A stretch of DNA of 64,000 nucleotides from Chloroflexota bacterium (GCA_016234535.1 JACRBH010000150.1:1-64000), one strand, 5' to 3'; counted from the stretch's first letter, positions 1-7,915 are shown. Numbers and translations: made by a program. Notes: generated by a model from the sequence alone, not told the origin.

Positions 1-25
1 CATAGCGCGTTTTGAAACTAGTGGA

Positions 26-1075
26 GTGTTGGATATTCAGGTAGACCGACTGGCACAGGAGCTGCATCGCAGGATCATCAATTCGCTGGGTGATATTCAC
101 ATCACACATTACTTCATCACGGAAACGATCAAGCGCTTCAACCTGACGCCAGCGCAAGCCTGGCTGGTGACAGTCGCGCGCGATATGGCGTACCTAAATT
201 CTCGCACCGGTGAACGGCGCGAAGTGGTGACCTTCAAAGGGGGCTATCAAGAGATGTCCTCCTTGATCAGCTCCTCTCGTTACAAGACCGTGCAAGCCTG
301 GTTCAATCAACAATGGAAATCTCAACAGCGCGGCGGAGACCTCACTCGTTTTCTGGTTGAAGTGGAACCTTCCGATTCCAAAACCTATCTCGACCTGCGT
401 GTTGAGAGTATGTCACGTACCTTTCGGGTGCTTTTAGATGAACCGCTGGACGCAAATGGCAGTAATAAGGTGGACGCGAATGGCAGTAATAGAGTGGACG
501 CAGATGGCAGTAATAGCCAGACGCAAATGGAAGCATTAGTGGGCGCAAATGGCAGCAATATGGTGGACGCAAATGGCACTGCTTTAAGCTCTTTAAAACA
601 CCCATTAAACACAAATAAAAATAACACTTCCACCACCCAACACGCACGCTGCGCAAAAGCGGCGGGGGCGGCGCCTGATTTTTGGGAACTCGAAACCTTG
701 CTTCAACAGAATGACGTACATCCCAAAGTCCAACGTGAACTGCTGGAAGTCCAGGCTTCCGTGCATGCCTTTGTTTCGTGGGTGCTGTATGTTGCCAGCC
801 CGCAAAGCGGAAATTTAGCAGACCCACTGGGTTACGCCATCAGCCGGCTGCGGGAACATTCCCTGCGCGAAGCGCGCGGAGTCTTCCGACAACTGGCCGA
901 CCTGCCGCCTGCAGAACTTTTGATGTTGATCGACACCACCCCTACGCGGGCATACGAAATTCCCACGCAAATAAATCATCCCCTTGCACACGCCTGGAAA
1001 AAAGCGATGGGATCTAACAATCCCCTCCTGCCAGCCGTGCGAGTCATCCTCTTTGGAGAAAAAGAAAATGAATAA
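26..1075 (+). CDS. Putative replication initiator-like DNA-binding protein
   Basis: The N-terminal ~130 residues read as a helix-rich, possibly winged-helix DNA-binding region (phrases such as FNLTPAQAWLVTVARDMAYL and YQEMSSLISSSRYKTVQAWFN). The middle (residues about 142-186) is a low-complexity stretch of VDANGSN-type octads encoded by iteron-like DNA repeats, followed by an Asn/Thr/Ala-rich linker and a helical C-terminal domain. The initiator assignment is inferred from this organisation (DNA-binding head, origin-like DNA in the middle of the gene, as in lambda O); I do not recognise the family directly. The listed start is GTG at 26, but the frame is open to the window edge, so the gene may begin upstream. 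Its stop overlaps the next start by 8 bases, implying translational coupling. Alternative: a general regulator with a repetitive linker. Confidence 0.5.
   Translation: MLDIQVDRLAQELHRRIINSLGDIHITHYFITETIKRFNLTPAQAWLVTVARDMAYLNSRTGERREVVTFKGGYQEMSSLISSSRYKTVQAWFNQQWKSQQRGGDLTRFLVEVEPSDSKTYLDLRVESMSRTFRVLLDEPLDANGSNKVDANGSNRVDADGSNSQTQMEALVGANGSNMVDANGTALSSLKHPLNTNKNNTSTTQHARCAKAAGAAPDFWELETLLQQNDVHPKVQRELLEVQASVHAFVSWVLYVASPQSGNLADPLGYAISRLREHSLREARGVFRQLADLPPAELLMLIDTTPTRAYEIPTQINHPLAHAWKKAMGSNNPLLPAVRVILFGEKENE
449..584 (+). repeat. Iteron-like array of six direct repeats
   Basis: Six copies related to GACGCAAATGGCAGTAATA start at about 449, 473, 497, 520, 542 and 566, a spacing of 22-24 bp (roughly two helical turns). 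Copies 1-3, 5 and 6 lie in the same reading frame, but copy 4 (shortened to GACGCAAATGG) lies in a different frame. This suggests the DNA rather than the peptide is conserved. A possible initiator-binding array. Confidence 0.7.
581..640. other. AT-rich tract next to iteron-like array, possible origin unwinding element
   Basis: About 60 bases dominated by A and T runs (ctttaaaaca, cattaaacacaaataaaaat) directly follow the direct repeats inside the same gene. Iterons followed by an AT-rich stretch is the arrangement of lambda-type and many plasmid origins. No separate DnaA box was identified with confidence. Confidence 0.4.
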
Positions 1076-2195
1076 CATGCGATTACATTTCCTGATCACA
1101 TCCGAACAACGCGCATTCGGCGCGATGTTTTTCAAGGACATGAATGAAGACGTTCTGGCCTTTGTATATCCAACGGATACAGCACGCACCTTCCACACTT
1201 TCTTCTGCCCGCCGATGCGAATCATTGCCTTGAGTTCAGATGGACAGGTGTTGTTCGATCAAATCATTTCAAAATGGAGATTTGTCAAATTGCCGGCCTG
1301 CCGCTATGTAATCGAATGCGGTCCGAAGGCTGATTATCGTTCCTACGTTAAGACTGTACTATCCATTTCACCTGACCTGCCTCAGAGCGGCGTGATCGAT
1401 CCAAGCGCAAGCATGGATAGCTTGTTGTTCGCCCTGCTTGCCGAAGCCATATCTGACATACGCCGCATCCGCGATACTCATCGCGGCAGGATCAGGTCCA
1501 CGATCCAGCGTAGAAAATTCGAAGTCTGGGAACGCGGACAGATCGTGAGTTCAGCAGGCTTCCTGCTGGATTTTTGTGACGCATCGCGCTTGAGCATTCC
1601 ATCCAGTGCGGTGCGCCTGGCCTATTCGATCCTGCAGGTCGAAGAACCGTATCTCGATGAACTGGTGGCGGCCTCGGTGGCCGGCATTCCGTGGCAGCAA
1701 GAATTCCCCAATGACTGCATGCGCTGCGGCAAACCGGGCTCGTGGCGGCCAATCTTGAGACCTGCCCCTGATGTGCCGGTGGAATTAACGTGGCGCTACC
1801 AGCGACCGGAAAATGCCATTCCAATCTGCCATCATTGCACCGAGACCCTTGATCTCTTGCGTAACGAATCCATGCAGATCGATCTGGCCTGGGGTCTGTG
1901 GGGGTCACGCTTCGAGGCCTTATGGCGTTGGCACCGAGCCAGGAAAAACCATCATCTACCGAATTGGAACATGGTTGCGTTTCCTCTTTGGCCGCGCGAA
2001 TTTAGCGGCGATACCTGGGAAACCGGCAGTGGCGCCTTGAAAGATGCAAGGCCGCGTCCACCTTATCAAGTGGAGCGCGGCGAAGAACACATGGACTCAC
2101 TGCGACGCGCCCTGTTTAGCAAAGCATTCCGCAGACGACAGCTGGGCGAGACCCATTTGCAGAAGCTATTAAACTTCCGCCTTGATATTTCATAA
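1068..2195 (+). CDS. Hypothetical protein with C-terminal zinc-ribbon-like cysteine pairs
   Basis: About 375 residues. The ATG at 1068 overlaps the stop of the upstream gene and is preceded by GGAG, so it is preferred over an in-frame start at 984 lying inside the upstream gene. Around residues 216-257 there are two CxxC pairs (CMRCGKPG and CHHC) about 35 residues apart, the pattern of a structural zinc ribbon. The remainder, including Trp-rich stretches near residues 270-300, matches nothing I recognise. Coupling to the initiator-like gene suggests a role in the same replication or partition process, but this is inference only. Confidence 0.6.
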   Translation: MNNMRLHFLITSEQRAFGAMFFKDMNEDVLAFVYPTDTARTFHTFFCPPMRIIALSSDGQVLFDQIISKWRFVKLPACRYVIECGPKADYRSYVKTVLSISPDLPQSGVIDPSASMDSLLFALLAEAISDIRRIRDTHRGRIRSTIQRRKFEVWERGQIVSSAGFLLDFCDASRLSIPSSAVRLAYSILQVEEPYLDELVAASVAGIPWQQEFPNDCMRCGKPGSWRPILRPAPDVPVELTWRYQRPENAIPICHHCTETLDLLRNESMQIDLAWGLWGSRFEALWRWHRARKNHHLPNWNMVAFPLWPREFSGDTWETGSGALKDARPRPPYQVERGEEHMDSLRRALFSKAFRRRQLGETHLQKLLNFRLDIS

Positions 2196-2206
2196 GGAGA
2201 AATTCC

Positions 2207-3088
2207 ATGACTTTACTTTCTTTTCTCGGCGCACTGAGTTTGAGTGTACTGGTCTTTGAATTACTATCCGCCTTTCAATCGGCATTCAGCACCTTTGGAA
2301 GCAACCGTCTGATGGACATGCAGCCTCCCAATCCGACCAGGAGAAGGTCCACCTGGGAGGCACTACTGGTTGCTATCTGGCCGGGACACTTTGATCCCGA
2401 TCAGGCCAGGAATATGGCAGATGTGGTAAGTCTCCTGCGCAGGGCTGGTTATCCATACGATACGCCCGGAGAATTCTATGCAGTGGCCATCCGCGACTTT
2501 ACGATATTCCTGGCAGTGGGTGGATTAATGGCCGGTGCGCTGGCTGCATTGAATATGATCGCAGTCGCACCGGTGATCGCTTTGATCTTTATCTTCCTGG
2601 GCTTACGCCGTCCGTATGTGCGCCTGAAAACTCTCGCAAAGAAACGCGCAGAGTCACTTCGCAATAACATGCTGATCGGATTGTCTGTATTGAGCGCCTT
2701 GTTATCTTCGGGCGTCGGTGTGCAGGAGGCTCTGCGGCGAGCATCTTCCGTTGGCGGTCCGTTTTGTAACCTGCTAGGGCTGCTCGTGGCGCGTATGGAA
2801 GTGGAGGATTTTACGAAGGCCGTTGAGGTCACGCGGGCGCATCTACCGGATCCTTCGGATGTGGAAGCCAATTTATTCCTGCGCGACATTTATGATTTCT
2901 TTGCCAACAATCGTCCTGTCTTGTCCAGCGTGGTAGGGTTGCAGGAGTCTGTTCATCGCACGGTTGTGGAGACCACCGAAGCAAGAGCCGCCTTGGTGCG
3001 CCAACGTGCAGGTCTGTTCGGTGTGATGGCAGTTCTGGGATTGGTGTTGGCAATCATCACACCGTTCATGGGGGCGGGGCTGATTTAG
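2207..3088 (+). CDS. TadC-like type II secretion F-domain membrane protein
   Basis: 293 residues with an N-terminal membrane segment, a central pair of hydrophobic segments (about residues 95-145), a cytoplasmic GspF-type helical domain (LRNNMLIGLSVLSALLSSGVGVQEALRRAS) and a C-terminal hydrophobic segment. This is the layout of the TadB/TadC inner-membrane platform proteins of Flp pilus systems. A clear ribosome binding site (AAGGAG) precedes the ATG. It is followed, after a 520-base gap, by the Flp pilin and TadE-like genes, which supports the pilus assignment; a TadB-like partner lies at 57062-57994. Confidence 0.75.
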   Translation: MTLLSFLGALSLSVLVFELLSAFQSAFSTFGSNRLMDMQPPNPTRRRSTWEALLVAIWPGHFDPDQARNMADVVSLLRRAGYPYDTPGEFYAVAIRDFTIFLAVGGLMAGALAALNMIAVAPVIALIFIFLGLRRPYVRLKTLAKKRAESLRNNMLIGLSVLSALLSSGVGVQEALRRASSVGGPFCNLLGLLVARMEVEDFTKAVEVTRAHLPDPSDVEANLFLRDIYDFFANNRPVLSSVVGLQESVHRTVVETTEARAALVRQRAGLFGVMAVLGLVLAIITPFMGAGLI

Positions 3089-3110
3089 CCTCCCGCCATG
3101 GCGAAATGAG

Positions 3111-3157
3111 TTTTATCGAGGATAATACACAAATTATATGTATTATCCTCGATAAAA
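3111..3157. repeat. Perfect 19-bp inverted repeat
   Basis: Arms at 3111-3129 and 3139-3157 are perfect reverse complements separated by nine bases. The stem is AT-rich with A/T-rich outer ends and no following T-run, so it is not a textbook terminator. It lies downstream of the TadC-like gene and of the antisense zinc-knuckle ORF, between two converging transcripts. It could act as a bidirectional terminator, a protein-binding palindrome or a recombination site. Confidence 0.8.
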
Positions 3158-3252
3158 ATGAAAACTGAACTATTACTCCCCCTTTGAGAACATCCCCTAT
3201 TTCAAGCTGGAAGGCTTCAAACAGGCCACAGGAATTTTTATTGGACTATTTT

Positions 3253-3468
3253 TCAAAACCCCATTTCCTTCGCATTGGGGCAGGTCTTGGATGTATGGCC
3301 GGGTTTGCCACACACCTGGCAGGGAATCGGCGGCAAAGGCTCACGCCACTTCGGATTGAAGTTTTCCATGAAAAACGAAAAGTTTTCAGCCCATTGGTGA
3401 TATAGCCAATGCCCTGGAGTTTTCCAAAATGAAATTTTACGTCGCTTCTCTTTTTGAGGTTCATTCAT
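3253..3468 (-). CDS. Small CCHC zinc-knuckle protein
   Basis: 71 residues from the ATG at 3468 (a TTG start at 3501 is also possible). The C-terminal part holds CQVCGKPGHTSKTC, an exact CX2CX4HX4C zinc knuckle with the usual GKxGH core, followed by a proline. The N-terminal part is basic and aromatic. CCHC knuckles bind single-stranded nucleic acid in retroviral and eukaryotic proteins and are uncommon in bacteria. The gene is antisense to the Tad block, with no clear ribosome binding site. The motif is too exact to be readily explained as a chance shadow ORF, but expression is unproven. Confidence 0.55.
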   Translation of the reverse strand: MNEPQKEKRRKISFWKTPGHWLYHQWAENFSFFMENFNPKWREPLPPIPCQVCGKPGHTSKTCPNAKEMGF

Positions 3469-3551
3469 GGTGCGAATAGTATAGAACCGATTGCGATTCA
3501 AGACAATCTATAACGACAGACAAGCAATACCCCCTTGCATAACTCTATATC

Positions 3552-3590
3552 ATATCGGCTGACAGAAGGTTCTGTCAGCCGATATTTTTT
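3552..3590 (+). terminator. Intrinsic terminator or attenuator upstream of flp-type pilin gene
   Basis: A perfect 15-bp stem (3552-3566 with 3571-3585), a 4-base AGGT loop and a run of T residues to 3590 form a canonical intrinsic terminator on the plus strand. It ends only 18 bases before the Flp pilin start codon and overlaps the approach to its ribosome binding site (AAAAGGAG). It may insulate the pilin operon or act as an attenuator in its leader. Confidence 0.8.
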
Positions 3591-3608
3591 ATTCAAAAGG
3601 AGTTCGAT

Positions 3609-3788
3609 ATGTTGAAACTATTCAAACGATTTATGCGCGAGGAAGACGGTCAGGACTTTGCAGAATACGCATTGATCCTGGGTGCGATCGGTGTGGTCGC
3701 GATTGCAGTCATTGCCCGCTATCGCACGGAATTGATCGCCGCCTTCGAAGCCGGCATCGAAGCCCTTCGCATGGCACGGGGCGGATAG
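3609..3788 (+). CDS. Flp/Fap-type pilin
   Basis: 59 residues starting MLKLFKRFMREEDGQDFAEYALIL. The short basic leader, the Glu-Asp-Gly-Gln-Asp stretch just before a hydrophobic helix, and the glutamate/tyrosine pair (FAEYALI) are the signature of Flp major pilins cleaved by a TadV/CpaA prepilin peptidase. A strong ribosome binding site (AAAAGGAG) precedes the ATG. The TadE-like gene starts on the base after the stop codon. Two A24 prepilin-peptidase-like genes lie 48-51 kb downstream at 51499 and 54510. Confidence 0.85.
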   Translation: MLKLFKRFMREEDGQDFAEYALILGAIGVVAIAVIARYRTELIAAFEAGIEALRMARGG

Positions 3789-4181
3789 ATGGCCTGCAGG
3801 AAAGAAAAGGGGCAGGCGATGGTGGAGTTCGCGTTGATGATCCCGCCCCTGATTCTGCTTCTGTTCGGGATGACCTTTGCGGCTTTCTATGCCTTTCGTT
3901 CCGCCTCCACGGATTGGGGCGTATTCGTCACAGGTGTTGCCAGCGGATCCTACGACACTCCAGCGACAGAATACGCCCGGGCCAATATCCTCTGGTCCGA
4001 TCTTGCGAATCAAATCAACGCCGGTCAGAACGGTCCGCGTCAGGTGCGTTCGCTGATCAGCGTGGAGGATTCACGTAACTGGGTCTTTGGCATCCGCCTG
4101 ATCGAAGCCCAGCGCGCAGCCACCTATTTTCGCCTCTGGCGTTTCTATCCCGGCCCACCCCCAGTAGGAGGCATCGAGTGA
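3789..4181 (+). CDS. TadE/TadG-like pseudopilin
   Basis: 130 residues with the TadE N-terminus: a short basic leader, KGQAMVEFALMIPPLILLLFG (Gly-Gln-Ala-x-Val-Glu-Phe-Ala before a hydrophobic helix), then a hydrophilic periplasmic region. TadE-like proteins are minor pseudopilins of Flp pili. The ATG follows immediately on the pilin stop codon and the gene overlaps the next one by 4 bases, so this is one operon. Confidence 0.75.
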   Translation: MACRKEKGQAMVEFALMIPPLILLLFGMTFAAFYAFRSASTDWGVFVTGVASGSYDTPATEYARANILWSDLANQINAGQNGPRQVRSLISVEDSRNWVFGIRLIEAQRAATYFRLWRFYPGPPPVGGIE

Positions 4182-4609
4182 AGACTGTTCCTCATCGTCG
4201 AGGGGAACGCGGCCAGGCATTAGCAGAGACTGCTCTGTTTGCAATATTGGCTGTGCTCATGGCCTTTGGCTTGCTGGCTTGGATACCAACACATCGCGCC
4301 CGTTCCGCTGCGACTGCCGCCGCATATGCCTGTACTCAGTTCCTATCCCAATCGCCTGATCCAGCCAGGGCGAAACGCAACGCAGTGAATGTGGCATGGA
4401 GAACACTGAACGCCGATTGGTCCGCCACGGCAGGTGTGCATTATCAAGTGCAAGTCTCACCGCCCAGCGGTCCCGGTCTACCAGGTCGCTGTCTGGTTTC
4501 CTTTCAAGTGCCGACCTTGTTCAATGGATTGCTTGGATTAAGTGCCGGCGGCTGGAATAGCGAGTGGTTCATTTCGCGTTCTGAAACCTGGAAGGCGAGA
4601 TGGCAATGA
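4178..4609 (+). CDS. TadE/TadG-like pseudopilin (second paralogue)
   Basis: 143 residues with the leader RRGERGQALAETALFAIL followed by a transmembrane helix, the same Gly-Gln-Ala-x-x-Glu cleavage-type pattern as its neighbour. The GTG start overlaps the upstream stop codon. The C-terminal portion is a small beta-rich extracytoplasmic domain with a Cys pair (CTQF and RCLV), possibly disulfide-bonded. Likely a minor pilin of the same apparatus. Confidence 0.65.
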   Translation: MKTVPHRRGERGQALAETALFAILAVLMAFGLLAWIPTHRARSAATAAAYACTQFLSQSPDPARAKRNAVNVAWRTLNADWSATAGVHYQVQVSPPSGPGLPGRCLVSFQVPTLFNGLLGLSAGGWNSEWFISRSETWKARWQ

Positions 4610-5022
4610 AGATCAAACGAAATGAACGCGGGCAATCCATCCTGCTGTTTGCGATCCTGATGCCTTTGATGTCTTTGTTTCTATTGGGCATCCTTGATTA
4701 CATGATAACCAACGCGCGCGTAATGGAAACCGTGGCTGCCGCCGACCTCGCCGCACATGCGGGAGCACAGGAGATCACTGTATTACCGGATGGCATGATT
4801 ACTGCAACCACCGCAGGAAATAGCATCGCCGCCTTGTATTTCAACGCCCAACGGCCAGGTAATTCACAACTTGTCTCAGTATCCTGCGGAAGGCATCAGG
4901 ATCGGCCCGCCTGTTTTGTGGAAGCCAGAACCCGATCCGCTGGATATTTACTACCTGCCCGTTGGGTGACGGTGCGCGCCATTGGCTACCTGGCGCATGG
5001 CGTCACCAGGGGCGATCAATAA
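4600..5022 (+). CDS. TadE/TadG-like pseudopilin (third paralogue)
   Basis: 140 residues beginning MAMKIKRNERGQSILLFAILMPLMS, again a basic leader ending Gly-Gln-Ser before a hydrophobic helix. The following DYMITNARVMETVAAADLAAHAGAQ resembles the TadG-type helix with its row of alanines. A Cys pair (SCGRHQDRPACF) lies near residue 105. It overlaps the upstream gene by 10 bases. Three different TadE-like proteins in a row suggest a pseudopilin tip complex. Confidence 0.65.
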   Translation: MAMKIKRNERGQSILLFAILMPLMSLFLLGILDYMITNARVMETVAAADLAAHAGAQEITVLPDGMITATTAGNSIAALYFNAQRPGNSQLVSVSCGRHQDRPACFVEARTRSAGYLLPARWVTVRAIGYLAHGVTRGDQ

Positions 5023-5038
5023 TTTTTTGGAGTTAATA

Positions 5039-6055
5039 ATGAAGTCACTTTTGAAAACGATTCTGGATGGATTGACTTATAAGAACCTGGCCGGTCATAG
5101 ACAGCCGCGCGCGTATACGGTCGTCAGTGGACTGCTGCTGCTTTTACTTTTGATCGCGGGCGGCATGGCCCTGCTCAATCGATATTTGATTATGAGGATG
5201 ATACATGTCACACCAGTTGCCATCACCTTATCTAGACAGGCTTCTAAAGAAACAGCAACCACTCAACCTACGCCTCTGCCACAAACAGGTGAAATATTCA
5301 TCAACTGTCCGGCTGATTCAGCTGACTGGTCGCTCACGCCATCCTATATCAGCGAGAACTACAAGGTGATCCAACCCGCCTGCGTCTATCAGGGATTGGA
5401 AAAAACAATCGCCTGGGTACTGGCAATACGCGAAGGATACAGCCGTGCTGAAGCTACCGCAGAGCTTGGTTTTACCCAAATGCCAATGAAGCAAAAAGAT
5501 CGCGTGACCATTCCCGCCGATCAAGGACTGGTCTCTGTCCCAGTCAGTTTCATTCCACCCGATCCCGATTTCACCGAATGGCGGCTGAACTCGCAAGGCA
5601 AGGCCGCCGTAACCTACGCATTGCGCGGCTGCTTCCGAACCACTACGGTTGTTGGAAACCGCGTTGAAATCTGGGGCGGTGATTATTCGGTGATCTGTCT
5701 TGTCGTGGAAGACGCAGAGAACACACATATCGTTTATGCACTGAACGATCATATCTATACATCGACAGCCATACCCACACGCTCCTTCCTTCTGTTTGGA
5801 TATGGTATCGATGAAACCTGGGTCTGGCTTGGGACACAGGAGTCCCCCAAGCGCGAGATCAAAGACCCTGCGGCCGATGCCAACGAGCGCGAGGTGGTCG
5901 CCACCCTATATGACTCCTGGCCTTGGGATGCAAAATGGTTGGCCAGCTTTCACCACTTAATGATGCGAACGCCGCCAGATAACTGGCAGAACATGATTGA
6001 CGAAGGCGAAAAACAAGCCATCCTGAATGGGTTGGTGAATGGAGAAAATCCATGA
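5039..6055 (+). CDS. Membrane-anchored protein of the Tad block, function unknown
   Basis: About 338 residues from the ATG at 5039, which has TTTTTTGGAG upstream; an earlier in-frame start lies inside the preceding gene and is not preferred. One N-terminal membrane helix (SGLLLLLLLIAGGMALLNRY) is followed by a Thr/Pro-rich linker (ATTQPTPLPQTG) and a large extracytoplasmic domain. The gene overlaps the next by 4 bases. The position after the pseudopilins suggests an assembly or envelope-spanning component, but no known family was recognised. Confidence 0.55.
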   Translation: MKSLLKTILDGLTYKNLAGHRQPRAYTVVSGLLLLLLLIAGGMALLNRYLIMRMIHVTPVAITLSRQASKETATTQPTPLPQTGEIFINCPADSADWSLTPSYISENYKVIQPACVYQGLEKTIAWVLAIREGYSRAEATAELGFTQMPMKQKDRVTIPADQGLVSVPVSFIPPDPDFTEWRLNSQGKAAVTYALRGCFRTTTVVGNRVEIWGGDYSVICLVVEDAENTHIVYALNDHIYTSTAIPTRSFLLFGYGIDETWVWLGTQESPKREIKDPAADANEREVVATLYDSWPWDAKWLASFHHLMMRTPPDNWQNMIDEGEKQAILNGLVNGENP

Positions 6056-7257
6056 AGCGCAATTTACTAATCGTCATGCTGGGATTGATTCCATTCCTAT
6101 TCCAGCCATATGGGGTCAAGGCGCAATCCACACCACCCACCTGTACCTTTCAGCCCGACGGCAGCATCGTTTGTACGATCGGCGGAGGGGATAATGATGG
6201 CGGCGGCGAGGATGGCAGTGGAAATGGAGAGGCTTGTGTGCCTGGTGAGCATATGGTGTATGTGGTCACAGCCTATGACCCTGCGGCTGGAACATGCAGC
6301 GCCTATCCGGCCTGGGTGGATAACTGTACCGGTCAGATTCTTGAGTCAGGCGGCGACATGGTGGAAGACCTGCCATGTGCGCCGCAGGAATCAGAACCAC
6401 AACATCCCTGCGATATCTTCACCGTTGGTTCCGGCGGCATCACCTGTGGAAACACGGAATGGAATGTGAGCGCGCGTGTCACATTTCCTGAAATTTTTCT
6501 GGATGTACGCCCCTACCCCGTGACTCTCGTTCGCTGGCCAACAGCGATCCGCAATGGCGGCCAGCCAGAGTCATCCGGTTCAGGCAGTGTAAATTATCTC
6601 CCTTATGGCGGTGGGTCTGCCAATTCTCCAGAGGTGGGAGACTGGCAGAATTTACGATTAACCCTGACTCTGCGGCCTGTAGGTCCAATGTTCGTTACCC
6701 TGCCCTATATCGGCGACTTGATGCTTCCCAACCAAGGCGCGACAGGCAATCCAAGAATCATCCAATGGGAAGTGCCTTCGCATCCGGCTGTTGGCGCTGG
6801 TCCGCTGGCAGGAAGTGTTGGCGGCCTGGAAGAATTACCAGCTGATATTCCCTTGTTTGTTGGTAATGGTCGTGCGCCGTATAAGCTGTTTTGGGAACTG
6901 CGATATTTTGAATATGAAGCCATCGAAGAATGTGTTCCCGGACCGAACGGAAATGGGAACTATAACTGCGGCGGCGGAACCGGCCACAAGGAAGTTGTTG
7001 ATTACGAATGGCAGGGAAACACGAGCGGCGGTGAAATCCCGCCCTCCGCTGTACAAGACCTGCCAGCTGCCCTGATGGCCGACATCAATAATGATGGAAC
7101 GCCAGATGCATACTGGGACAACAACTTAGCCTTGAGGCGCATGGATGATGGCAACCGCGTGAATAGCCCACGCTATGAGCGTTCCTGGAATTGGGGCGGG
7201 ATTATTTACTGGGCCGTGCGTGAAGGACAGGGACAGATCGGATGGCCGGGGCAATAA
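6052..7257 (+). CDS. Secreted cysteine- and glycine-rich protein, function unknown
   Basis: 401 residues with a clear signal peptide (MKRNLLIVMLGLIPFLFQPYGVKAQS). A Gly/Asp-rich segment (GGGDNDGGGEDGSGNG) follows, then a region with several paired cysteines (CVPG, CSAYPAWVDNC, CDIF, CGN) and a beta-rich remainder ending with a Trp-rich stretch. It closes the Tad operon, directly before a strong terminator whose 5' arm starts inside the final codons. Possibly an exported pilus-associated or adhesive protein; no family recognised. Confidence 0.55.
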   Translation: MKRNLLIVMLGLIPFLFQPYGVKAQSTPPTCTFQPDGSIVCTIGGGDNDGGGEDGSGNGEACVPGEHMVYVVTAYDPAAGTCSAYPAWVDNCTGQILESGGDMVEDLPCAPQESEPQHPCDIFTVGSGGITCGNTEWNVSARVTFPEIFLDVRPYPVTLVRWPTAIRNGGQPESSGSGSVNYLPYGGGSANSPEVGDWQNLRLTLTLRPVGPMFVTLPYIGDLMLPNQGATGNPRIIQWEVPSHPAVGAGPLAGSVGGLEELPADIPLFVGNGRAPYKLFWELRYFEYEAIEECVPGPNGNGNYNCGGGTGHKEVVDYEWQGNTSGGEIPPSAVQDLPAALMADINNDGTPDAYWDNNLALRRMDDGNRVNSPRYERSWNWGGIIYWAVREGQGQIGWPGQ

Positions 7258-7307
7258 GAAAATCGGGCGGTTCAGGAATATACTGAACCGCCCGATTTTC
7301 TTATTGC
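7251..7307 (+). terminator. Strong, probably bidirectional intrinsic terminator
   Basis: Arms 7251-7275 and 7283-7307 are perfect 25-bp reverse complements with a 7-base loop. The GC-rich core is flanked by A-rich and T-rich sides, so it can terminate in both directions. It overlaps the stop codon of the last Tad-block gene. Confidence 0.9.
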
Positions 7308-7802
7308 CACTGCAGCGTCTGCTGCAATACCATTGTCTAAAATTCGGACATGGTGATTCTAAGGTCGCTTGACAGCTTTGAACTGTATAGTGCGCCAGAG
7401 CTAACTGAGTGGAAAATCCACAAAAAATGGTTGGAAAACAAAATTCTTACACGAAACTCCTGACCTTGGGAAAGCCATGAAAATTCGAACAAATACTATT
7501 GCGATTCAGCAATTCCAAATCTGACTCCCAGCAATCGCAAAACTGGGCGATTTGAGCTGCCAACCAATCTCGAATAGGTCACGAATGCTCGAATTTGTGA
7601 TCCGATATTCGTTTACACTTGCACCGCACTGCGTTCGTTGCAGTGCAGGTGTTCGTGGAAAATTCGTGGACGGTTTGAAAAAAACAACAAAATCATGCTC
7701 CTTGGCGGTATCGGAAATTTTAGATTTGGAATTGCTGATTGCGATTGCATCTGATTGTTGGTAAAATATTTTATCCATTGAATTGCGATGATGGGCATTG
7801 AA
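7308..7802. other. Intergenic region without a supported gene
   Basis: AT-rich, with only short open frames on either strand that look random. It holds one imperfect GC-rich hairpin at about 7614-7652. Nothing else recognisable was seen. Confidence 0.5.
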
Positions 7803-7896
7803 CCAATGTCTTGATTTGGTCGCTTGGTCTGTCGTAGACAGCACGGGCATTGGGGAGCCAATAGCGAAACCGGCCTGTAAGGCCGGTTGTTTGTTT
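7803..7896 (+). ncRNA. Structured 5' leader element, copy 1
   Basis: A stem pairs 7803-7810 with 7850-7857-type bases (CCAATGTC with GGCATTGG). Its loop contains TTGGTCGCTT, then comes the sequence GGAGCCAATAGCGAAACC, and then a perfect hairpin AACCGGCC (7868-7875) with GGCCGGTT (7881-7888) followed by a T-rich run. The loop CGCT can pair with the downstream AGCG as a pseudoknot. The same elements recur at 33832-33906 before another secreted-protein gene. It ends about 20 bases before a start codon, so it may be a riboswitch or attenuator. No known family was identified. Confidence 0.5.
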
Positions 7897-7915
7897 AATT
7901 GACCAGGAGGTCATC

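Noticed and set aside
446-584. CRISPR-like array
   Set aside because: Repeats are 19 bp with only 3-5 bp between them and lie within an open coding frame; there are no spacers and no cas genes nearby.
984-1067. Upstream start for the zinc-ribbon-like gene
   Set aside because: It lies deep inside the preceding gene and has no ribosome binding site; the ATG at 1068 has GGAG and a coupling overlap.
3184-3405. 73-codon plus-strand ORF opposite the zinc-knuckle gene
   Set aside because: No domain and no ribosome binding site; the minus strand carries the recognisable motif.
7506-7850. 114-codon minus-strand ORF in the intergenic region
   Set aside because: Low-complexity composition, no recognisable domain, and it overlaps the structured leader.
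7803-7896. c-di-GMP-I (GEMM) riboswitch
   Set aside because: Despite a plausible setting before surface-protein genes, the hallmark AGGGCAAACC and GGGACGCAAAGC segments are absent.
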